64,000 nucleotides of DNA from Arcicella sp034519515 (GTDB lineage: Bacteria; Bacteroidota; Bacteroidia; Cytophagales; Spirosomataceae), in contig JAXHOK010000033.1 of NCBI GenBank assembly GCA_034519515.1, positions 1-64,000 of the forward strand, written 5' to 3'. A program made the position numbers and the translations under genes. Positions 7,424 to 14,717 of the stretch are shown here, piece after piece. The notes beneath the pieces were generated by a model. That model was given only the letters and a program-made list of their open reading frames with translations, searched no databases and had not been told where the DNA came from. How positions within the stretch are numbered: the stretch's first letter is position 1; each line of letters starts with the position of its first letter.

Positions 7424-8326
7424 TTGCCAGGAACGGGTTATACTGATTTTGGAGCGAGGTGGTACGATAATGCTGTGCCAGGTTTCACACGATTGATCCC
7501 GCTCTGTGAGACTTCGAGAAGATTTCAATGGCCTTTTACTTATGGAAACAATAATCCAATCCGGTTTATTGACCCTGACGGAATGGCAAGTGAAGGATTT
7601 GAGTATTCAAATGGTTACACAACCTCAAATAGTAAGAATGAAACAGGGGCGGTTTCGCATGAAGGAACGTTTTTAAATGCTGACGGGGGAGGTGGAGATA
7701 AACCAAAAGTGAATACTAAACCAACTGCAACTTATGCCGCAGGTGCAGCAGCAATGGCACAAAGAACTGGTATCAGCACGGTGGCAGAAGGTGGAGCAGG
7801 AGCATTGGAAGGATGGGGAGCATCTGGTCTTGGAAGAGCGGCTGGCTCGGCAGTTGGAGTTGTTGGCAGTTTCCTGTGGTTAATGTTAAATATGGAAGGA
7901 GATACTCCAAGACATATAGATATTCCAATTGATGTTACACTCAGTAAAAGTAAAAAAGAAGAATATATCACGCTTTATAGAGGTGTATCAGAAAGTGCAG
8001 GAGCATATTATGCCGCAGCAAAAAGAGGAATTGCAGTTCCCAAAGGATTATCTTCCATATATTCTCATAGCATACCAGATGACCACACAATGGGTGATAA
8101 TTACAGTATTTGGACATCATGGTCAGAGAAAAAATATGTTGCAGAGAGTTTTTCAGCGGGTACTATGGGGATTGAGAGAGGAGTTATTTTACAAAAATCC
8201 TTTCCTAAATCTATGTTAATGCGTTCTGGGCTTGCTCAGGCTATGGGAGAAAGTGAGTGGTTAGTTCCCGGAGTTGTAACAGGTGCAAAAGTATCAAATA
8301 ATAAATTTTCATCAGGAAAAAAATAA
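7424..8326 (+). CDS. Rhs core end with ADP-ribosyltransferase-like toxin tip, cassette 6
   Basis: This 300-residue open frame joins core, linker and toxin without a break. Residues 1-55 are core (GYTDFGARWYDN, ETSRRF, YGNNNPIRFIDPDGM). Residues about 58-95 are the shared linker (EYSNGYTTSNSKNETGAVSH and a glycine run). A Gly/Ala-rich segment with a hydrophobic stretch follows (about 100-155). The C-terminal 120 residues hold YITLYRGVSES, IWTSWSEKKYVAESF and GESEWLVPGVVTGAKV, matching the R, STS and E motifs of ADP-ribosyltransferases. It is the best-preserved tip of its kind here. It has no proper start and is likely silent where it stands. The immunity gene follows after four bases. Confidence 0.7.
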   Translation: MPGTGYTDFGARWYDNAVPGFTRLIPLCETSRRFQWPFTYGNNNPIRFIDPDGMASEGFEYSNGYTTSNSKNETGAVSHEGTFLNADGGGGDKPKVNTKPTATYAAGAAAMAQRTGISTVAEGGAGALEGWGASGLGRAAGSAVGVVGSFLWLMLNMEGDTPRHIDIPIDVTLSKSKKEEYITLYRGVSESAGAYYAAAKRGIAVPKGLSSIYSHSIPDDHTMGDNYSIWTSWSEKKYVAESFSAGTMGIERGVILQKSFPKSMLMRSGLAQAMGESEWLVPGVVTGAKVSNNKFSSGKK

Positions 8327-8330
8327 TCAA

Positions 8331-8687
8331 ATGGAAAAAGATATAATTATATTCAAAACATTAATACTATCACTAAATCGTGGTGAGCTTAAAAATAAGT
8401 ATTTTCAAAATTTTGAGAACACTGAAACCTTCTCACGTTTAAAAGTAAAAAGGTTTGATATAATAAATATATACACAATCCGAGAACGAATTCAGCTTGA
8501 AAATAATCAACGTGAAATTGCTAATCAGATTCACGATGTAGTTAAAAATCTTGAAAGTAGTAAAGATGAATTTATCTACTTATGGAAGATTCCAGAGTTT
8601 AAAGAAAGTGAAAATATCAATCATTATATCTTCTTTACTAATCTTGAAATTACAGACTGTTATGGTATTGTTAATTTTCATGTCTAA
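8331..8687 (+). CDS. Candidate immunity protein, cassette 6
   Basis: This is a 118-residue acidic/basic mixed cytosolic protein with no signal peptide or membrane segment. I chose the ATG at 8331, four bases after the toxin stop, over an upstream in-frame ATG inside the toxin gene. It contains NQREIANQIHDVVKNLESS and DEFIYLWKIPEFKES. I do not recognise a family. Cytosolic location fits protection against an ADP-ribosyltransferase that works in the cytoplasm. It shows no similarity by eye to the immunity candidates of the other two such toxins, at 1,148 and 47,115. Confidence 0.6.
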   Translation: MEKDIIIFKTLILSLNRGELKNKYFQNFENTETFSRLKVKRFDIINIYTIRERIQLENNQREIANQIHDVVKNLESSKDEFIYLWKIPEFKESENINHYIFFTNLEITDCYGIVNFHV

Positions 8688-8720
8688 TGAGTTTTTGTAT
8701 TAGTTTACCTTGTTATCAAA

Positions 8721-8764
8721 ACGTCAAGCCAGCCATGTAAAAGTGGTAGGCTTGGCGTTTTTTT
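8721..8764 (+). terminator. Cassette-end hairpin H6
   Basis: Left arm ACGTCAAGCCAGCCA, right arm TGGTAGGCTTGGCGT, then seven T. The Rhs core of cassette 7 begins directly after the T-run (ATTCCAAACAAACAGGC, residues SKQTG). Confidence 0.7.
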
Positions 8765-10181
8765 ATTCCAAACAAACAGGCAACTGGACAGATGCAAACA
8801 ATTGGTTATCAGGTATCTTACCAAATGCTAATGATAACGTAACTATCAATACGGGGCATACTTTAACAATTCCAAGCGGTCAAATTGCAGGAGCAGGAAC
8901 ACTAAATGATAAAGGAACACTCCGTAATTTTGGTACGCTGAATATGGGTAAAGCCACCAGTTCAGATTTGTATTTGGAAACGATGAGTTATCATATTCGA
9001 GGCGGACTACGTGGAATAAATTTAGATGCTTCGGGGAATGTAAAGAATGACTTATTTTCAATGAAATTATTTTATGAGGACGATTTAACCTATTTTGATG
9101 GAAATATTAGAAAGCAGGAATGGAAAAGTAGTATTGATAATTTAAGCCGAAACTTTGTCTATCGTTATGATGGAAGTTCGAGAATCAAAGCAGGGGTTTA
9201 TGGAGGTGGGAAAACAGGCGAAAATTATACGCTCAGTAACGTAACTTATGATAATAACGGCAACATTAAAAACCTGATTCGAAACGGTTTAAGGGCTAAT
9301 AATACGTTCGGAATAGTTGATAATTTGGCTTACACTTACAACGCCAATAGTAATAAAATCCAAGAAGTAAAAGACAATTCAACTGAAACGGCAAGTTTTG
9401 CGGATGTTGTAGGAGTAACTGATTATACTTATAATCCAGACGGTTCTTTAAAATCTGATGCGAATAAGGGGATAAATTTATTTGAGTATAATTATCTGAA
9501 ATTACCGAAAAAAATCACTTTTGCGGACGGTAAAACCATTAACTACCAATACTCTATCAAATGGTAAAAAGTTAAAAGAAACCACTTCAACGGCTATATT
9601 ACGGATTATGTAGGGAATGTGATTTATAAAAATGGCATCGTTTATCAAGTTTCACACGATGAAGGGCAGAACGGTAAATGAATGGGCGTTATGGCATGAA
9701 TATGATATAAAAGACCATTTGGGGAGTTTACGGGTAAGTTTCAAAGATAGTTTAAGTATTGCAAAAGTACCGCAGGAAAGCCATACGGGCGTATTTGGAG
9801 AAGATTCTTGCAAGTTTAATTTATATCAAAACGCCCAAAGCCTGATAATTTTGATTTTACAGGACATGAACGGTTAAAGTCGCTTAATTTGGGTTATATT
9901 GATGCAGGAGCAAGATTATATGACCCTTTTGTGCCAAGGTTTACAACTATTGACCCGTTAAGCTGAGATTTCGAGAAGATTTAGTCCATTTACTTACGGG
10001 AACAATAATCCAATACGATTTATTGACCCTGATGGAATGTCTGCCAGAAATATTGATGGTTCAGTTACTTTTAGTGGATATGCGGGTGATGATGGGAATG
10101 GGAATATTTCGGGAACTACGAAAGGAGATATATCTATAACAGTAACAACCACAAATGATAAAGAAAAAGGCAAAAACCATA
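8765..10181 (+). pseudogene. Orphan Rhs core fragment, cassette 7 (longest core piece)
   Basis: This fragment starts far upstream in the core. It begins with the inserted domain SKQTGNWTDANNWLSG...NDNVTINTGHTLTIPSGQ and continues through YD-type repeats (GLRGINLDASGN, YFDGNIRKQEW, YNPDGSLKSDANKG). The frame is open to 9567, then shifts at GGTAAAAAGTTAAAAGAAAC. The second part (9,632-9,877) carries YDIKDHLGSLRVSFKDSLSI and SHTGVFGED. Later pieces carry LNLGYIDAGARLYDPFVPRF, a stop at 9963, and YGNNNPIRFIDPDGMSARNI. At least four frameshifts are needed. It parallels residues encoded at 43,520-44,700 of the complete gene. Confidence 0.75.
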
Positions 10182-10751
10182 ATGATAGCATTTAGTGGGT
10201 TAGATGGGAGCAGTGAAAAATGTAACAGAAACTGCTGGCAATATCATAAATGATTTATCAAGAGTGGGCAAAAGCAAAATGGAATACCATTTGTTGGGAA
10301 AGCAGTTCCTTCTTCATGGGGAGATGCCAAAAGTATGTCGAAAGCGATTGATTTTATTAGAGCAAATTATGAGATTGGATCAAATGATAAATTAGTAATC
10401 TATGGTTATAGCTGGGGCGGAGATAATGCAGTAGAATTAGCTCAGACTTTGGATAAAGTGGGAATAAATGTTAATTATCTATTTACTATTGATGCAGCAA
10501 AAGGTCCTGTTTCAGGAGGATTGGGATTAGATTTAGTTGATAGAGAAATCCCTTCAAATGTAGAAAAGAACATAAATTTTTATCAAACAAATTTCTTTTC
10601 CAATAATAAAGGTGAGAATAGAAGTGGTATTTTTTCGAGAGGAAATCCAAATGTTGCACAAGACCCTACAAAAACGACAATTTTTAACTCAAAATGGAAT
10701 CAAGCATTCCATAGCTACAATAGACAATATAACTCAAAAAACAGTTACTAA
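10182..10751 (+). pseudogene. Rhs toxin tip, lipase-like alpha/beta hydrolase, cassette 7
   Basis: The tip opens MIAFSGLDGSS, shifts frame to NVTETAGNIINDLSRVGK, then shifts again to a clean frame from about 10,290 to 10,751. That frame contains AIDFIRANYEIGSNDKLVIY, the nucleophile elbow GYSWGG (GxSxG), a possible acid in FTIDAAKG and a possible His in AFHSYNRQY. These fit a serine alpha/beta hydrolase such as a lipase or phospholipase. The membrane immunity protein that follows fits a toxin that attacks membranes or enters through the envelope. Two frameshifts make it non-functional as read. Confidence 0.6.
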
Positions 10752-10763
10752 TTTTATACAAAG

Positions 10764-11108
10764 ATGGCTCTCAAAATAATAAAAATCATCCAAGGAATAT
10801 TACCTAAAAGTATTCTTTTCAGTATTGTGTGTATGATGGTTATACTACAATTAAACGGTACAACTTTTGACAATAAGTATATATTTCTTAGAAAGTTTAT
10901 AGAAATTATATTAGTATTTGGCATCGGATTATTACCAATTATCATTTCATTATTATTCATAATATATTTTGTACTTATTTTTTATAATAATTATGAAATA
11001 CAAAAAAAAGACAAAGTTAAAATATCCTTATTTTATGTAGGGTATTTTATTGTAGTATGTTTATATTTTTATTTAGGATTAGTTGCCGAAGGCAAAATTT
11101 CACCTTAG
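10764..11108 (+). CDS. Candidate membrane immunity protein, cassette 7
   Basis: This 114-residue protein starts twelve bases after the hydrolase tip. It has three clear hydrophobic segments, near residues 15-32, 45-70 and 85-108, and few charged residues. An integral inner-membrane protein is likely. Its place suggests immunity to the lipase-like toxin. No family is recognised. The gene ends in codons for ISP inside TTTCACCTTAG, the sequence that also ends the unrelated immunity genes at 1,496 and 3,431. Confidence 0.6.
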   Translation: MALKIIKIIQGILPKSILFSIVCMMVILQLNGTTFDNKYIFLRKFIEIILVFGIGLLPIIISLLFIIYFVLIFYNNYEIQKKDKVKISLFYVGYFIVVCLYFYLGLVAEGKISP

Positions 11109-11245
11109 TAGTTTTTCATATTAATACAGTCGGGTATAATCTTTTGAGTTTAATTCTTGCATCGGCAGTTTTGAATTGCCACTTAACTCCTTTTCGCCCT
11201 TGTTGGTGTCAAATTTTAGAAAAAGTCTCAGCCAGCCGTTGATTT

Positions 11246-12262
11246 CTATGACAAAACCAAGGAAAAATTCACGGAATTTTCATATTTTTCTTTTCTTTGA
11301 ACAACGGACATTACACGATGCAAAAGTTTGGCTTTTACGGCATTGAGAACAGACATTTTTCGTTTGCCTTGGGCTACTTTTCGTTCGTAATAATCTTTAA
11401 GTTGATGGTCTAATTTAACTGCCGTCAAGGATGCCATGTGTAAGACCGATTTGAGGGTCATATTAGCCATTTGGGATACTCCAGTTCTACCTCTGACACT
11501 TGTTCCAGAAGTGTAGGGGAAAGGAGCTACACCAGCATAACAGGCTAATTTTCGAGCATCGTCAAATAAGGTAAAACCATCTGTATAAACGATTAAAGCA
11601 ATGGCTGTTTGTGTACCAATACCGACCACCGAAGTAACCAGAGTAAAGAGTTCTTTGAGGTCGGTATCTTCATCTAAAAGTTTTTTAATTTGCTTTTCGA
11701 TGGCGATAATATCTTTTTCAAGAGCCTCAACACTTGACAGCATGGCTTTTGAAAGTAAATTAGCCATTTTAGTATCACCCATTTGACGAAATTCTTCAAC
11801 AGGGACAGTCAATTTTTGTTTGCTTTTCATTAAACGGTCTCGTAAGCTGGTCAAATGTTTAATTTTCTCAATGGTTGAATTTAAAGGCTTCCAAAGTCTT
11901 ATATTCTCCTGATTCTTAGAAGTATACGTGGCAATTCTTAGGGCATCAACTTTGTCAGTTTTACCCCTCTGAATACCGCCAGATTTCTTAATACGAGTGC
12001 CAGACTCTACCCAAACGTTAGCTTGATTTTGAGCCACAAAACTAAGGATTGGATAAGTATAAACTCCCGTAGCTTCGATACAAATTAGGCATTTGTCTAA
12101 TGAAAAATTGGGTATTTTGGCAAAGCCCTTAAACAATTTTTGTATTTCATCAGGCGTATTTGGTAGATGATAATGAGTAGGTTTTTCATGACTTCCATCA
12201 GTCAAAATAACCGCATCAAGCGTTAACTTCGAGACATCAATACCAACGATAAAAGGATACAT
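11246..12262 (-). CDS. IS110-family transposase A
   Basis: This 338-residue enzyme has the two domains of the IS110 family. The N-terminal RuvC-like DEDD domain shows IVGIDVSKLTLD, CIEATGVYTYP and GKTDKVDALRIA. The C-terminal transposase domain shows VGIGTQTAIALIVYTDGFT, LACYAGVAPF and SGTSVRGRTGVSQMANM, where the catalytic serine is expected. Proteins of this family are guided by a structured RNA made from the element's own non-coding end. The frame is complete, ATG to TAG, and there is no sign of damage. It is clearly related to element B (similar length, identical last 17 residues) but differs at many positions. Confidence 0.9.
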   Translation of the reverse strand: MYPFIVGIDVSKLTLDAVILTDGSHEKPTHYHLPNTPDEIQKLFKGFAKIPNFSLDKCLICIEATGVYTYPILSFVAQNQANVWVESGTRIKKSGGIQRGKTDKVDALRIATYTSKNQENIRLWKPLNSTIEKIKHLTSLRDRLMKSKQKLTVPVEEFRQMGDTKMANLLSKAMLSSVEALEKDIIAIEKQIKKLLDEDTDLKELFTLVTSVVGIGTQTAIALIVYTDGFTLFDDARKLACYAGVAPFPYTSGTSVRGRTGVSQMANMTLKSVLHMASLTAVKLDHQLKDYYERKVAQGKRKMSVLNAVKAKLLHRVMSVVQRKEKYENSVNFSLVLS

Positions 12263-12289
12263 TATTTCAGGGTTTAAAATGTTAAATAT

Positions 12290-12450
12290 TAGTCTGAATC
12301 CTGAGTATCTATTAAAACCTTAATAACGGTGCTTGTCACCAAATTTCTATATGATACCTCTCAAAATAAATCAAAACAGGTCTGCATCAACGGATAAGCC
12401 CTTATGCTTTTTTGGTGTTATAGTTCACCTGTTTTGATAGATTGTTCAAG
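12290..12450 (-). ncRNA. Candidate bridge RNA of IS110 element A
   Basis: The region lies just upstream of the transposase, where the IS110 group encodes its bridge (guide) RNA. The block 12,311-12,442 is conserved with 48,514-48,646. An 11-bp stem, TCAAAACAGGT (12,371-12,381) with ACCTGTTTTGA (12,427-12,437), encloses a 45-base inner region. In element B the same stem has three compensated base-pair changes, which supports a real folded structure. Exact ends of the RNA cannot be read from sequence alone. Confidence 0.6.
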
Positions 12451-12584
12451 CTACAAAGTTAGCTCAATACTTTTCCACAATTGTGGATAACTTTAAAGAA
12501 AAAAAAGAAGCAAAAAAAAGAAAGTTTTACAGTAATTATAGCTTCGCTTATTCTTAGAATATTTATAGTGAACAAAAGTAAAGG

Positions 12585-12691
12585 TTGGTATTTTTTCTAC
12601 CAACAACACTTGCGACAGCAAAAATCGGACGAATATTGTTTTCGAGTTTTTGCTGTCGCATTTGTTGTTGGTGAAAACACGCAACAACGGC
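12585..12691. repeat. Composite palindrome P3, right part (split by IS110 element A)
   Basis: This continues the palindrome whose first seven bases (GCCGTTG) lie at 11,235-11,241. It contains TACCAACAACACTTGCGACA, the loop with TTTTCGAG, GTTGTTGGT and the closing CAACAACGGC. A frame runs open through it into the next Rhs fragment, but I regard that translation as meaningless. Confidence 0.8.
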
Positions 12692-12738
12692 ATGGGCAGT
12701 TTTTTTTCTCAAAATACATACCAACAAAGGCAATAAGC

Positions 12739-13434
12739 ATTGAATATAATTATTTGAAATTACCAAGACGAATTGTTAAAGGTGGCGTTACAATTTTAAA
12801 CCAATATTCTGCCAGTGGTATAAAATTAAAAGAGACAATCGGAACGCAAGTGACTGATTACGTGGGGAATGTGATTTACAAAAATGGCGTTTTATATCAA
12901 ATTACACACGATGAAGGCAGAGTAATTGATGGACAGAATGAATACAATATCAAAGACCATTTAGGAAATTTAAGAGTTGCTTTCAGAGATTCTTTGGGTA
13001 TTGCGAAAATTACACAATCAAATTCTTATGGTATTTTTGGAGAAGATTTAACATCTTTAAATTATTTAAAATCGACTTGGAAGGCTGATAATTTTAAATT
13101 TACAGGTAAAGAGGATTTGCTCGAAACAGGCTACACAGACTTTGGAGCAAGATTATATGACAAATTAGTGCCAAGATTTATTACGATTGACCCATTAGCG
13201 GAAACTTCAAGACGGTTCAGTCCGTTTACTTACGCAAATAATAACCCAATAAAATTTATTGACCCTGATGGAATGGAGGCAGATGAGGCAAGTGAAACTA
13301 CGGGTTATGAATATTCTAATGGTTATCAAACTCTTGATAGTCGTGATAATTCAGGAGCTATTGAAGTAAGTGGAGTAGTTCGAGTTACAGGGGGGAATGG
13401 TGGAGGAGGCAGTGACAGTGATGAAAAATATTAA
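12739..13434 (+). CDS. Orphan Rhs core fragment, cassette 8 (open frame, no own start)
   Basis: The core is intact here for 231 codons: IEYNYLKLPRRIVKGGV, VTDYVGNVIYKNGVLYQI, THDEGRVIDGQNEYNIKDHL, NLRVAFRDSLGIAKIT, NSYGIFGEDLTSLNYLKSTW, GYTDFGARLYDKLVPRF, ITIDPLAETSRRFSPFTYAN, KFIDPDGMEAD, and the linker YEYSNGYQTLDSRDNSGAIE with glycines. A TAA at 13432-13434 separates it from the toxin, which continues in the same frame. The open frame extends upstream through the palindrome and IS end, but no natural start is present. The allele matches the complete Rhs gene. Confidence 0.75.
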   Translation: MEYNYLKLPRRIVKGGVTILNQYSASGIKLKETIGTQVTDYVGNVIYKNGVLYQITHDEGRVIDGQNEYNIKDHLGNLRVAFRDSLGIAKITQSNSYGIFGEDLTSLNYLKSTWKADNFKFTGKEDLLETGYTDFGARLYDKLVPRFITIDPLAETSRRFSPFTYANNNPIKFIDPDGMEADEASETTGYEYSNGYQTLDSRDNSGAIEVSGVVRVTGGNGGGGSDSDEKY

Positions 13435-13992
13435 ATGACTCCAAACTGGGCTTCAAAATCTATATTTAAAGTCCACCAAGCAGCAAATGAAATAGCAGTT
13501 TTAAGTAATGGTAAACCTACAACTAAGGGGCAAAGGCAAATGAAAGATTTTAAAGTAGAAGCAATGAATGCAGGTACAGAATATGCAGATACTGACCAGT
13601 TTCAAACAGGGGAAACTTCGTTTAGACATGCTATGCGAAACAGCAAACAAACTGTTTTAGAAGCTATGACAAAAGCGGATGTTTTTGTTAGAAGTCAATT
13701 CATGAATGCTAAAAAATTATTGGCAGAAGGCAAAACTCATCAAGCATATTTTGAATTTGCTGTTGGATTGCACACTTTACAAGATGCAACTTCCCCTGTT
13801 CATGGAGGATTTCAAGTTTGGAATGGAAATGAATCATTGTTAGAATTGATTGGACATGGTTCACGAGAATTACACTATCCTGGATTTAATAGCAATCTTC
13901 AAAAAGTAAGTAATCAATATTTACAATGGTTTGAAAATAGTAATAGCCCACTTCCCAAAGGAAACTTATTTTTAAATATAAAAACAGACTAA
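13435..13992 (+). CDS. Rhs toxin tip, zinc phospholipase C / P1-nuclease-like, cassette 8
   Basis: This 185-residue domain continues the core frame after a single TAA; the ATG at 13435 touches that stop. It holds TSFRHAMRNSKQTVLEAM, AYFEFAVGLHTLQDATSPVH and GHGSRELHYPG. Spaced His/Asp residues with GLHTLQDATSPVHGGF resemble the helical zinc-binding fold of bacterial phospholipase C and S1/P1 nucleases (family knowledge; zinc ligands not proven). The complete Rhs gene carries a distant relative with GLHALQDAIAHKG. Both are followed by small membrane proteins, which argues for a membrane or phospholipid target. Confidence 0.55.
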   Translation: MTPNWASKSIFKVHQAANEIAVLSNGKPTTKGQRQMKDFKVEAMNAGTEYADTDQFQTGETSFRHAMRNSKQTVLEAMTKADVFVRSQFMNAKKLLAEGKTHQAYFEFAVGLHTLQDATSPVHGGFQVWNGNESLLELIGHGSRELHYPGFNSNLQKVSNQYLQWFENSNSPLPKGNLFLNIKTD

Positions 13993-13993
13993 C

Positions 13994-14299
13994 ATGAAAG
14001 AAATAGTATTTGCCATTACAATTTTTATTCTATTTTTTATTGCATCAATATTTTTTCAAAAAAGAATGATACAATTAAATAAAAGATGGCTAATTATTAG
14101 CCTTATAATTTACATTGTCTTAATCAATGTATTTTTTGATATGCTCTTAGATTTCATGAGATATTTGAAAACTATTAAAATTTATTTTGATTTTGGTCAC
14201 GCAAATTTATTGTTAATTATATTATATTTTTTGTGTATGGCTGCCGCAATGGGATTTGTTGTAAACATTTTTATTCTAAGGAATAAAATAAGAAAATAA
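13994..14299 (+). CDS. Candidate membrane immunity protein, cassette 8
   Basis: This 101-residue protein starts one base after the toxin stop. It has three hydrophobic segments (about residues 5-22, 32-54 and 70-92) and a basic C-terminus RNKIRK. It is probably an inner-membrane protein protecting against the phospholipase-like toxin. No family is recognised. The coupling to the toxin gene is tight. The cassette ends with hairpin H7 26 bases downstream. Confidence 0.6.
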   Translation: MKEIVFAITIFILFFIASIFFQKRMIQLNKRWLIISLIIYIVLINVFFDMLLDFMRYLKTIKIYFDFGHANLLLIILYFLCMAAAMGFVVNIFILRNKIRK

Positions 14300-14324
14300 G
14301 TAAAATAAAACTAAGAATTTACAC

Positions 14325-14367
14325 ACGCCAAGTCAGCCATACAAAAGTGGTAGGCTTGGCATTTTTT
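14325..14367 (+). terminator. Cassette-end hairpin H7
   Basis: Left arm ACGCCAAGTCAGCCA, right arm TGGTAGGCTTGGCAT, then six T. It closes cassette 8. The sequence after it, to 14,412, does not match the usual Rhs core points. Confidence 0.65.
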
Positions 14368-14412
14368 ATTGCAAATGAACGGAATGTTAGTGGCAATGAA
14401 GGAACGCAATTT

Positions 14413-14717
14413 CGCCCTTGTTGGTGTTAAATTTTAGAAAAAGCCTCAGCCAGCCGTTGTGGGTGTTTTCACGGGGCTGCCCAAGTCCACAACATATGCG
14501 TAAGCAACACGCCAAGTCAGCCATGTAAAAAGTGGCAGGCTTGGCGTTTTTTAAATACTCCGCCGGCGGGTAAAAAGCTAAAAGAAACCAATTTTATTCT
14601 ATCCCCACATAAATCCCGTATAAAGGAATATTTATTAGCCAATCCTCCTGTCGAGATTTACTCATTGACGTTCTGATGGCAGTTTTTGGGGCATATTTTC
14701 CCACATAAACTCTTCAA
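14413..14717. repeat. Inter-cassette repeat block, copy 3, at the right edge of the array
   Basis: It carries GCCCTTGTTGGTGTTAAATT, GCCGTTGTGGGTGTTTTCAC, hairpin H8, the GCCGGC palindrome, the AAAAAGCTAAAAGAAACC stub and the CCCCACATAAATCCCG segment, in the order of the block ending at 3,790. It stops at CACATAAACTCTTCAAACTT near 14,717, where the DUF4143-type gene begins on the other strand. No gene is seen inside. Confidence 0.75.
14509..14552 (+). terminator. Cassette-end hairpin H8
   Basis: Left arm ACGCCAAGTCAGCCA, right arm TGGCAGGCTTGGCGT, then six T. It is the same as H1 in sequence and context, but no toxin or immunity gene lies directly before it, so its cassette appears lost. Confidence 0.65.

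Larger units (their letters stand above)
11242..12584 (-). mobile_element. IS110-family element A, inserted in a composite palindrome
   Basis: The ends were found by comparing with element B (47,447-48,787). Both begin ATTTCTATGA on the left and end GAACAAAAGTAAAGG on the right. The left flank is GCCGTTG and the right flank TTGGTATTTTTTC. Rejoined, these give the uninterrupted palindrome seen at 3,830. No target duplication is visible, as expected for the IS110 family. The element is 1,343 bases and contains the transposase gene and a conserved non-coding region upstream of it. Confidence 0.85.

Noticed and set aside
12481..12738. N-terminal 86 codons of the open frame leading into cassette 8
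   Set aside because: They translate the end of the IS110 element and the composite palindrome. The real Rhs sequence starts at IEYNYLKL (12,739).
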